Source of the DNA: Streptomyces sp. NBC_00286
GTDB lineage: Bacteria; Actinomycetota; Actinomycetes; Streptomycetales; Streptomycetaceae
Assembly: GCF_036173125.1 (NCBI RefSeq)
Contig: NZ_CP108054.1
Coordinates: forward strand, 4,402,001 to 4,466,000
DNA length: 64,000 bases
Direction: 5' to 3'
The notes under the pieces were generated by a model that saw nothing but the letters and a program-made list of their open reading frames with translations, did no database searches and had not been told where the DNA came from. This document shows, piece after piece, positions 24,312 to 31,509 of this stretch (position 1 is its first letter; each line of letters starts with the position of its first letter). Position numbers and translations under genes: made by a program.

Positions 24312-26810
24312 ATGAGCGTCAACCACCGGCCCCCCGAGGACCCCGCACCCGCGAGCGCGACCCCCCGCTCACTCGCCGAGCAACTGCGGGCCCGCGACGA
24401 CGCTTCCCTCGCCGCCCTCCTCCAGGCCCGCCCCGACCTCATCACCCCCGTCCCCACCGACCTCACCCAGCTGGCCACCCGCGCAGGCACCCGCGCATCA
24501 GTGGTCCGCGCCCTGGAACGCCTGGACCGTTTCGCCCTGCAGACGGCAGAGGCCCTGGCCGTGGCCCCGGACCCGGCAACGTACGACGTGCTCCTGGCAC
24601 TGCTGGCAGGCGACGAGCGCGACCCGGAGGTCACCGCCGCCCTCCGCCGCGCGCTCACGACCCTGCGCGAGCAGGCGCTGGTGTGGGGCGCGGACGACCG
24701 CCTGCGCCTGGTGCGTACGGCCCGCGAACTGCTCGCGCCCTCCCCCCAGCACCCGTCCCCGACCGGCCTCGGCCCCACGGTCGCGGAGGCGACGGCGGGC
24801 ATGTCGCCGGGCCGTATCCAGGAGATCCTCGCGGCGGCCGGACTGCCCACCACGCATGACGCGGTGTCAGCGGTGGCGTCGCTGACCGAGCTGTTCACCG
24901 ACCGCCCCCGGATGCGGGCCCTGCTCGACGGAGCCCCGGCCGAGTCGTTGGAGGTGCTGTCGCGGCTGGTGTGGGGCCCGCCGTACGGGCAGGTCACGGC
25001 CGACCCGGCGCCCCGCCTGCGCTGGCTCCTCGACCGCGGACTGCTGCTGCCGACGGCGCCCGGCACGGTCGTACTCCCCCGCGAGGTCGCCCTGCATCTG
25101 AGGGCGGGCCGCGCGCATCAGAAGACGGAGCCGCTCCCGCCGGCCGTGGAGCCCGCCGTCACGCATCGTCCACAGGTTGTGGACGCGGCGGCGGCAAGCC
25201 AGGCGTACACCGCGCTCGCGACCGTCGAGGAGCTGCTCAAGGACTGGGACGAGGGCGGCCCGTCCGTGCTGCGTGCGGGCGGCCTGAGCGTACGGGACCT
25301 CAAGCGCACCGCGGTGGCCCTGGACGTGTCCGAGCCGATCGCGGCCTTCTGGGTCGAACTCGCTTACGCGGCGGGCCTGTTGGCCTCGGACGGCGAGGCC
25401 GACGAGCGGTACGCCGCGACCCCCGAGTACGACGTCTGGCGGGAGCTGCCCGCGGCCGAGCGCTGGACGCGGCTCGCCACCGTCTGGCTGACCGCGACCC
25501 GCACGCCGGGCCTGGTCGGCGGCCGGGACTCCAAGGACCGTACGCTCTCGGCGCTGGGCCCCGGCCTCGACCGCTCCGCCGCGCCCGAGGTCCGCCACCG
25601 CGTACTGGCCCTGCTCGCCGCGCTCCCCGAGGGCGCCGCGGCCTCCGCCGACTCCCTGATCGCCCGCCTCCACTGGGAACGTCCGCTGCGCGGCCCCCAG
25701 TCCCCGACCGGGCCCGACGATCTGCGTACGCGGCTCGCCCGATGGGCCCTGTCCGAGGCGGAGTTGCTCGGGATCACCGGTCGGGGCGCCCTGTCCACGC
25801 ACGGCCGGGCTCTGCTCGCGACGCCGCCCGACGCACCCCTCGCGGGAGCCGAACTCGCCGCGGCCGCCTCCCGCGCCGGCCGCCTCCTCGCCCCCCACCT
25901 GCCCACGCCCCTCGACCACGTCCTGCTCCAGGCCGACCTCACCGCGGTCGCGCCGGGCCCGCTGGAGCGGCCGCTGGCGGACATGCTCGGGGTGCTCGCG
26001 GACGTGGAGTCGAAGGGCGGGGCGACGGTGTACCGGTTCACGCCGGGGTCCGTACGGCGGGCCCTTGACGCGGGCCAATCCGCCTCCGACCTGCACGCTT
26101 TCCTCGCCGCGCACTCGAGTACGCCGGTGCCGCAGCCCCTCACGTACCTGATCGACGATGTCGCCCGCAGGCACGGCCATCTGCGGATCGGCGCCGCGTC
26201 GGCGTACGTCCGCTGCGACGACGACGCCCTGCTGAACGAGATCCTCGCCGACAAGCGCTCCGCCGACCTGCGGCTGCGCCGGCTCGCGCCCACCGTGCTG
26301 GCCGCGCAGGCCGACCCGGCCACGCTCCTCGACGGTCTGCGCGCGATGGGCTTCGCGCCCGCCGCCGAGTCGGCGGAGGGCGACGTACTGATCGCGCGCG
26401 CCCATGCGCACCGGACGCCGCCGCGTACCGCCCCCGAGCCCGTACCCGACGGCCCGCCGGTTCCCGACGCCACCCTGCTGACCGCCGCGATCCGCGCCAT
26501 CCGCGCGGGCGACCTGGCGTCCACGGCTCCCCGCAAGGCCGCCGCCGCCCCGGCGCCTAACGGCTCCCTGCCGCGCACCACCTCCGCCGAGACCCTCGCG
26601 ACCATGCAGGCCGCGGTCCTCACCGGCGAGCCGCTGTGGATCGGCTACGTCAACGCGGAGGGCTCCGCCAGCCAGCGCGTCATCGCTCCGATTCGCGTCG
26701 AGGGCGGGTTCGTTACGGCTTACGACCACACCGCGGACGAAGTCCGTACGTATCCGCTGCACAGGATCACGGGTGTCGCGGAGCTGGCGGACGGCAGCGA
26801 CAGCGCGTAG
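24312..26810 (+). CDS. Helicase-associated WYL-type protein (Helicase_C_3 family)
   Basis: An 832-residue actinobacterial protein of the XPB/Ssl2-like N-terminal family (Helicase_C_3). It lacks its own Walker A motif. N-terminal winged-helix repeats (SLAEQLRARDDASLAALLQA and LTQLATRAGTRASVVRALER) are followed by the Helicase_C_3 core near 560-690 (VLLQADLTAVAPGPLERPLA, then YLIDDVARRHGHLRIGAASA). A WYL-like end includes PLWIGYVNAEGSASQRVIAP and YPLHRITGVAELA. It is usually found close to the XPB helicase, as here (29263), and is plausibly its partner in DNA repair or unwinding. ATG 24312 is chosen over GTG 24303. Confidence 0.88.
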   Translation: MSVNHRPPEDPAPASATPRSLAEQLRARDDASLAALLQARPDLITPVPTDLTQLATRAGTRASVVRALERLDRFALQTAEALAVAPDPATYDVLLALLAGDERDPEVTAALRRALTTLREQALVWGADDRLRLVRTARELLAPSPQHPSPTGLGPTVAEATAGMSPGRIQEILAAAGLPTTHDAVSAVASLTELFTDRPRMRALLDGAPAESLEVLSRLVWGPPYGQVTADPAPRLRWLLDRGLLLPTAPGTVVLPREVALHLRAGRAHQKTEPLPPAVEPAVTHRPQVVDAAAASQAYTALATVEELLKDWDEGGPSVLRAGGLSVRDLKRTAVALDVSEPIAAFWVELAYAAGLLASDGEADERYAATPEYDVWRELPAAERWTRLATVWLTATRTPGLVGGRDSKDRTLSALGPGLDRSAAPEVRHRVLALLAALPEGAAASADSLIARLHWERPLRGPQSPTGPDDLRTRLARWALSEAELLGITGRGALSTHGRALLATPPDAPLAGAELAAAASRAGRLLAPHLPTPLDHVLLQADLTAVAPGPLERPLADMLGVLADVESKGGATVYRFTPGSVRRALDAGQSASDLHAFLAAHSSTPVPQPLTYLIDDVARRHGHLRIGAASAYVRCDDDALLNEILADKRSADLRLRRLAPTVLAAQADPATLLDGLRAMGFAPAAESAEGDVLIARAHAHRTPPRTAPEPVPDGPPVPDATLLTAAIRAIRAGDLASTAPRKAAAAPAPNGSLPRTTSAETLATMQAAVLTGEPLWIGYVNAEGSASQRVIAPIRVEGGFVTAYDHTADEVRTYPLHRITGVAELADGSDSA

Positions 26811-26854
26811 GCGCTCCGCTGGAGGTGCAGTTTTGAACCTGCAGGTCGGTGGGG

Positions 26855-26950
26855 GCTGGTCGCTCCCCCACTCTCGGCTTCGCTCGAGCGGGGGCACCCC
26901 CATCGCGGCGGAGCCGCAAATGTCACAGCCCCGCGCCCCTAACGGGGCGC
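26855..26950. repeat. Dispersed intergenic repeat copy
   Basis: TGGTCGCTCCCCCACTCTCG, GCTTCGCTCGAGCGGGGGCA, CGGCGGAGCCGCAAATGTCA and CAGCCCCGCGCCCCTAACGG just after the helicase-associated gene. The rest of the 26811-27152 gap shows nothing recognisable and must contain the promoter of the secreted peptide gene at 27153. Confidence 0.8.
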
Positions 26951-27152
26951 AATGCACCCGGAGTTCATCTGTCACCCGTACGGGCGTACGCGGTGGATCA
27001 TGCGCGCCACGCCGTGAGCTTCGCTCCCTTGAGGGACATCCAGACCCATCTCGCATCGCGGCGCGAGTCCGCGGGCAGCCACGGGTTGTCCTGATCAAGA
27101 GCGCACCGCCCGGCTGGAGTTCGGGCTGGTGCAGCAGAAAGAAAGTCCGTAC

Positions 27153-27278
27153 ATGCGCGTTGCCCGTCGTATCGCCACCGTTCTGACCGCCTCCGCCGTG
27201 ATGGTCGGTGCCTTCGCCACCCAGGCCGCCGCCATCGCCATCGAAGCCGGCGGGGCCATGATCGAGGTCCCGATCTGA
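27153..27278 (+). CDS. Tiny secreted peptide 1
   Basis: A 41-residue frame starting MRVARRIATVLTASAVMVGA. It is a complete signal peptide (basic start, hydrophobic core, FATQAAA cleavage region) with only about 15 residues left after cleavage (IAIEAGGAMIEVPI). A GAAAGAAAG purine run lies about 8 bases upstream and a perfect terminator hairpin follows 20 bp after the stop. The C-terminal GAMIEVPI resembles GATIEGPLI of the next peptide, so the two are probably diverged duplicates. The family is not recognised; the mature product could be a signal or surface peptide. Confidence 0.6.
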   Translation: MRVARRIATVLTASAVMVGAFATQAAAIAIEAGGAMIEVPI

Positions 27279-27298
27279 CCCGACCCCGCATACCCCGC

Positions 27299-27328
27299 GG
27301 GCCGGACTCGGGATCCCGAGTCCGGCCC
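27299..27328 (+). terminator. Perfect palindromic terminator between the two peptide genes
   Basis: GGGCCGGACTCGGG (27299-27312), AT, CCCGAGTCCGGCCC (27315-27328): a 14-bp perfect stem 20 bp after the stop of peptide 1. It lacks a U-tract, as is usual in Streptomyces. Confidence 0.8.
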
Positions 27329-27389
27329 GTCCCCGCCTGAGTTGCCTGCTGAGCTTCCGACCGTGTTTCCGAAAGGCCTGAAACCCGTC

Positions 27390-27584
27390 ATGCGTTCTCG
27401 TGCTGTCGCCACCACCACCCTGCTCGCCGCGGTCGCCCTCGTCGGCGCCCTCGCCTCTCAGGCCCAGGCCGCGCCCCCGTTGCCGCTGCCTCTGCCGGGC
27501 CCCGCGGCCGAGTCCCTCATCACGGAGGGCGCAACGATCGAGGGGCCGCTGATCAACAACATCAGTCTGCCCACGATGAAATAG
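27390..27584 (+). CDS. Tiny secreted peptide 2
   Basis: A 64-residue frame starting MRSRAVATTTLLAAVALVGA with a clear signal peptide ending ASQAQA. The mature part is about 38 residues: a Pro/Leu-rich run (PPLPLPLPGPAAES), then LITEGATIEGPLINNISLPT. GAAAGG lies 12 bases upstream. It shares the N-terminal pattern and the IEGP/IEVP ending with peptide 1. It overlaps the 3' end of the YqhA-IstB fusion gene tail-to-tail by 23 bp. No homologous function is known to me. Confidence 0.6.
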   Translation: MRSRAVATTTLLAAVALVGALASQAQAAPPLPLPLPGPAAESLITEGATIEGPLINNISLPTMK

Positions 27585-29094
27585 CCCGCCGCATGCGGTA
27601 GCTGTCCCCGTCGAGCCGGACGATCTCCGCGTGGTGCGCGAGACGGTCGACCAGGGCGGGCGCGGCACCGCCGAAGATCTCCTCCCAGCGGCCGAGGGGA
27701 CGGTCGCTGGTCACGATCAGCGAGGCCCGCTCGTAGCGGTGCGCGACGAGTTGGAAGAGGAGGTGGGAGGTGGCCGCGTCGAAGGGGGCGTAGCCGACCT
27801 CGTCGATGATCAGCAGGGGGTACGAGTCGAGGACGGCCAGTTCCTCGGCGAGCCGCCCCCTGTCCCGCGCCTCGATGAGCCGGTACGCCCACTCCGCGGC
27901 GGTCGCGAACAGCACCCCGTACCCCGCCTGGCAGGCCCGCACGCCGAGGCCGACGGCGAGATGCGTCTTGCCGGTGCCGGGCGGTCCGACGAACACCACG
28001 TTCCCGCAGGCGGCGACGAAGTCCAGCTTGCCGAGGCGGGCGACGGTCTCCCGGTCGAAGGAACGGGGGTGACTGTCGTCGAACTCCTCCAGCAGTTTCT
28101 GAGAGGGCAAACCAGCTTCCCGGATACGGGTCTCGGTCCCGGCGAGGGTCATCGAGCTGGTCACGGGGCTGGTGACAGGGCGTGCGTACGGCGCGGGAGG
28201 CTCGGTGGTGGAGGGGAACGCCGAGTGGACCGCCGGGCGGGTGGCCGACGTGGACGTGGACGGGGCGGCCGACTGAGCCGGAAGCGAGACCGCCGGAACC
28301 AGGACAGTCGGAACCGAGACGCCGGAAGCCGGGACGGCAGGGGCCGACACGGGCGTGGGCATCGGATGAGGCGCGGGCCCCGGCTCCGGCTTGGGCTTGG
28401 GCTTCGGCTCCGGCTCCTGTGACGCGTGGGCCTGGGCAGCCGCGTGGTCCTGGCCGGCAGGGTCCGTGGGCGTCGCATCATGCCCCCCATGCCCGGCCAC
28501 CGCCCCAGCCGCTCCTCCCGCCCCGGACATGTACCAGAGGATCGCCGCCGAGAGGATGAACGCCATGTGGATCACCGTCCCCCACATCAGCGAGTGGCGT
28601 GAGGTGTGGTGGACGTCCACGAACATCTGGAGCAGGTGGACGGAGGAGATGCCCACGATGGCGGTGGCGAGCTTCACCTTCAGCACGTTGGCGTTGACGT
28701 GCGAGAGCCACTCGGGCTGGTCGCGGTGGCCCTCTAGTCCGATACGCGAGACAAAGGTCTCGTAGCCGCCGATGATCACCATGATCAGCAGGTTGGCGAT
28801 CATCACGACATCGACGAGCTTGAGCACGGCGAGCATGACGTACGTCTCGGTCGCGTGCCCGCTCAGGATCCGGAGGATTAAGCTCCACAGCTCGTTGAAG
28901 AACTTGTAGACGTACACGGCCTGGGCGGCCACCAGGCCGAAGTACAACGGCGCTTGAAGCCATCTGGTGGCGAACAGGGCGTAGCCGAGCGTCGTGGTGG
29001 GCGGGGATGCGTTGGGCCTCAGCGGCCGCCTGCGAGTTACCTGCACGGTCCGCCATTGTTCGGAACCGAAGCCGCAAATAAGAATTCCCACCAC
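27562..29094 (-). CDS. Fusion of a YqhA/UPF0114 membrane domain with an IstB-type ATPase
   Basis: A 510-residue continuous frame. Residues about 36-200 match the UPF0114/YqhA membrane family (ALFATRWLQAPLYFGLVAAQ, then LLIMVIIGGYETFVSRIGLE, ISSVHLLQMFVD and MWGTVIHMAFILSAAILWYM) with 3-4 helices. Residues 205-325 are a Pro/Ala/Ser linker. Residues 330-510 are the ATPase core of IstB, the IS21 helper: Walker A GPPGTGKTHLA (about 370), Walker B LLIIDEVGY (about 427), then VTSDRPLGRW and DRLAHHAEIVRLDGDSYRMR. The IstB N-terminal domain is absent and no IstA transposase is nearby, so the ATPase looks domesticated and membrane-tethered. The start is uncertain (GTG 29094, or a GTG about 50 bp downstream). 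Confidence 0.85.
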   Translation of the reverse strand: MVGILICGFGSEQWRTVQVTRRRPLRPNASPPTTTLGYALFATRWLQAPLYFGLVAAQAVYVYKFFNELWSLILRILSGHATETYVMLAVLKLVDVVMIANLLIMVIIGGYETFVSRIGLEGHRDQPEWLSHVNANVLKVKLATAIVGISSVHLLQMFVDVHHTSRHSLMWGTVIHMAFILSAAILWYMSGAGGAAGAVAGHGGHDATPTDPAGQDHAAAQAHASQEPEPKPKPKPEPGPAPHPMPTPVSAPAVPASGVSVPTVLVPAVSLPAQSAAPSTSTSATRPAVHSAFPSTTEPPAPYARPVTSPVTSSMTLAGTETRIREAGLPSQKLLEEFDDSHPRSFDRETVARLGKLDFVAACGNVVFVGPPGTGKTHLAVGLGVRACQAGYGVLFATAAEWAYRLIEARDRGRLAEELAVLDSYPLLIIDEVGYAPFDAATSHLLFQLVAHRYERASLIVTSDRPLGRWEEIFGGAAPALVDRLAHHAEIVRLDGDSYRMRRAISSWAD

Positions 29095-29262
29095 TCATTG
29101 GAATGAAAAGACATCCAATAGGACGGGACACGGTGCGCTCCGCTGACGTCCGCGGCCAGACGCGGCCAGGGAGCACGGGGACGAATGCGCCCACCCCGTC
29201 CACGACCGCACACGCCGATGATCAGGCACACTGGACGTTTGACCGACCGAAAGGGTCCTCGT

Positions 29263-30906
29263 GTGAATGGTCCACTGATTGTCCAGAGTGACAAGACTCT
29301 GCTGCTCGAGGTCGATCATGAGCAGGCGGACGACTGTCGTCGGGCCATCGCACCGTTCGCGGAGCTGGAGCGGGCGCCCGAGCACATCCACACGTATCGG
29401 GTGACGCCGCTGGGGCTGTGGAACGCGCGGGCCGCCGGGCATGACGCCGAGCAGGTCGTGGACGCGTTGGTGCAGTTCAGCCGGTATCCGGTGCCGCATG
29501 CGCTGCTGGTCGACATCGCGGAGACGATGGACCGGTACGGGCGGCTGACCCTGTCCAAGCACCCGGCCCACGGTCTGGTGCTGACGACCACCGACCGGCC
29601 CGTACTCGAGGAGATCCTGCGCTCGAAGCGGATCATGCCGCTCGTGGGCGCCCGGATCGACCCGGACACCGTGGCCGTGCACCCTTCCGAGCGCGGGCAG
29701 ATCAAGCAGACGCTGCTGAAGCTGGGCTGGCCGGCCGAGGACCTCGCCGGATACGTCGACGGTGAGGCCCATCCGATCGAGCTCGCCGAGGACGGCTGGG
29801 CGCTGCGGCCGTACCAGAAGCAAGCCGTGGAGAACTTCTGGCATGGCGGGTCAGGGGTTGTCGTACTCCCCTGTGGGGCCGGGAAGACGCTGGTCGGTGC
29901 CGGTTCGATGGCTCAAGCCAAGGCCACCACCCTGATCCTCGTCACCAACACCGTCTCCGCCCGGCAGTGGAAGCACGAGCTGGTGCGGCGTACGTCGCTG
30001 ACGGAGGACGAGATCGGGGAGTACAGCGGTACGCGGAAGGAGATCCGGCCGGTCACCATCGCCACGTACCAGGTGCTGACGACGAGGCGGAAGGGCGTCT
30101 ATCCGCACCTCGAGCTGTTCGACTCCCGTGACTGGGGGCTGATCATCTACGACGAGGTGCACCTGCTGCCGGCTCCGGTCTTCAAGTTCACGGCGGATCT
30201 GCAGGCGCGTCGGCGGCTCGGCCTGACGGCGACGCTCGTACGGGAGGACGGCCGCGAGTCGGACGTGTTCTCGCTCATCGGCCCGAAGCGTTTCGACGCA
30301 CCCTGGAAGGAGATCGAGGCGCAGGGCTATATCGCGCCCGCGGACTGCGTCGAGGTCCGGGTGAATCTGACGGACGCCGAGCGGCTGGCGTACGCGACGG
30401 CCGAGACCGAGGAGAAGTACCGCTTCTGCGCGACCACCGAGACCAAGCGGAAGGTCACGGAGGCGCTGGTGCGGCGCTTCAAGGGGCAGCAGACGCTCGT
30501 CATCGGCCAGTACATCGACCAGCTCGACGAATTGGGCGAGCATCTGGACGCACCGGTCATCAAGGGCGAGACCAGCAACGCTCAGCGGGAGAAGCTCTTC
30601 GAGGCGTTCCGGCAGGGCGAGATCGGCGTGCTGGTCGTGTCGAAGGTCGCGAACTTCTCGATCGACCTGCCGGAGGCGACGGTCGCGATCCAGGTCTCGG
30701 GGACCTTCGGCTCCCGTCAGGAGGAGGCGCAGCGCCTCGGTCGCGTACTGCGTCCGAAGGCGGACGGTCATCAGGCGCACTTCTACTCGGTGGTCGCCCG
30801 CGACACCCTTGACCAGGACTTCGCGGCTCATCGGCAGCGGTTCCTGGCGGAGCAGGGATATGCGTACCGGATCGTGGACGCGGACGAGCTGCTGACGGAG
30901 AGCTGA
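29263..30906 (+). CDS. XPB-type DNA repair helicase
   Basis: A 547-residue superfamily 2 helicase of the bacterial XPB group, which unwinds DNA 3' to 5'. An N-terminal damage-recognition-like domain covers residues 1-170. Walker A is LPCGAGKT at 202-209, the DEVH box starts at residue 297 (IIYDEVHLLPAP), motif III is LGLTATLVREDGRESD, and motif VI is QEEAQRLGRVLRPK. GTG 29263 follows AAAGGG. It is divergent from the YqhA-IstB gene. Together with the helicase-associated protein at 24312 it probably forms a repair unit. Confidence 0.94.
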   Translation: MNGPLIVQSDKTLLLEVDHEQADDCRRAIAPFAELERAPEHIHTYRVTPLGLWNARAAGHDAEQVVDALVQFSRYPVPHALLVDIAETMDRYGRLTLSKHPAHGLVLTTTDRPVLEEILRSKRIMPLVGARIDPDTVAVHPSERGQIKQTLLKLGWPAEDLAGYVDGEAHPIELAEDGWALRPYQKQAVENFWHGGSGVVVLPCGAGKTLVGAGSMAQAKATTLILVTNTVSARQWKHELVRRTSLTEDEIGEYSGTRKEIRPVTIATYQVLTTRRKGVYPHLELFDSRDWGLIIYDEVHLLPAPVFKFTADLQARRRLGLTATLVREDGRESDVFSLIGPKRFDAPWKEIEAQGYIAPADCVEVRVNLTDAERLAYATAETEEKYRFCATTETKRKVTEALVRRFKGQQTLVIGQYIDQLDELGEHLDAPVIKGETSNAQREKLFEAFRQGEIGVLVVSKVANFSIDLPEATVAIQVSGTFGSRQEEAQRLGRVLRPKADGHQAHFYSVVARDTLDQDFAAHRQRFLAEQGYAYRIVDADELLTES

Positions 30907-30931
30907 GCGCGGGGGGTGCCCGCGGAGCGGC

Positions 30932-31135
30932 TCAGCGTCGGCGGCGTACGACGCCCGCTTCCTCGCCGTACTCCCCGAGCACGATCACATCGAAGGCGGC
31001 GGTCGCGAAGACCTTGACGGCGCGCAGGGCGTCGCCGAGGAGATGGCGGTGGTGACGGTCGTCGAGGGCGGTCGCACCGGCCGGCGGACCGTGCCGGGCG
31101 GACCCGGAAGCTGGGGTGAAGGTCGCTGCGCTCAT
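30932..31135 (-). CDS. Small hypothetical protein
   Basis: A 67-residue frame from ATG 31135 (MSAATFTPASGSARHGPPAG), preceded by GGAAA. The central part (DRHHRHLLGDALRAVKVFAT then AAFDVIVLGEYGEEA) looks like a folded helix-strand-helix unit with a basic tail VVRRRR. It lies convergent with the XPB gene and divergent from the HelD gene. The family is not recognised; it is probably a streptomycete-specific conserved protein. Confidence 0.6.
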   Translation of the reverse strand: MSAATFTPASGSARHGPPAGATALDDRHHRHLLGDALRAVKVFATAAFDVIVLGEYGEEAGVVRRRR

Positions 31136-31225
31136 GTTTCCATGATGCGATTCAGCCATCCGGGTGACATCGGTCTACGGGTCCAAACTCCGCGACCTCC
31201 GCATACGCCTCTGGGCTTACCCCTC

Positions 31226-31383
31226 CCCCTAAGGACCCACTAGGGGCATACCCGCCAGGGCGTACCTCAGGAGGAGAGGCCGCGCAATAAATGGTTGGCC
31301 CCGGCCTCCGCCCCTGTCCTAAAATCCCCGCTCTTGCCCGCCTCCCCCGTGGAGAGCCGCCGACCGGACGGAAACCGGTCGGC
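31226..31383 (+). promoter_or_regulatory. Two hairpins in the leader of the HelD-type gene
   Basis: CCCCTA (31226-31231) pairs with TAGGGG (31241-31246). GCCGACCGG (31359-31367) pairs with CCGGTCGGC (31375-31383), a 9-bp stem with a 7-base loop. Both lie in the approximately 370-bp gap upstream of GTG 31510 and could form attenuator-like structures if the transcript starts early. I did not see the 19-bp rifamycin-associated element (GGGGCTTGC-N-GCAAGGCCC type) described for helR genes. Confidence 0.4.
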
Positions 31384-31509
31384 TACAGCCCCGCCGTACG
31401 ACACGTACAGACACGTACGCAGGCACATACGGCGACGAGGCACACCCACGTAGCAGGACTCCACGCAGCAGGCCCCACGCTGCATGACCACGCCCCGGAG
31501 GCAGCCGCC

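Noticed and set aside
23677..24326. A long open frame on the minus strand through element A, with a similar peptide also encoded in element B
   Set aside because: The similarity reflects the conserved DNA of the two elements. The frame continues through low-complexity repeat sequence, has no ribosome site, and the substitutions follow the predicted stems rather than codon positions.
31160..31509. Rifamycin-associated element upstream of the HelD-type gene
   Set aside because: I looked for a GGGGCTTGC-N-GCAAGGCCC-like palindrome and found none; the visible stems have different sequences.
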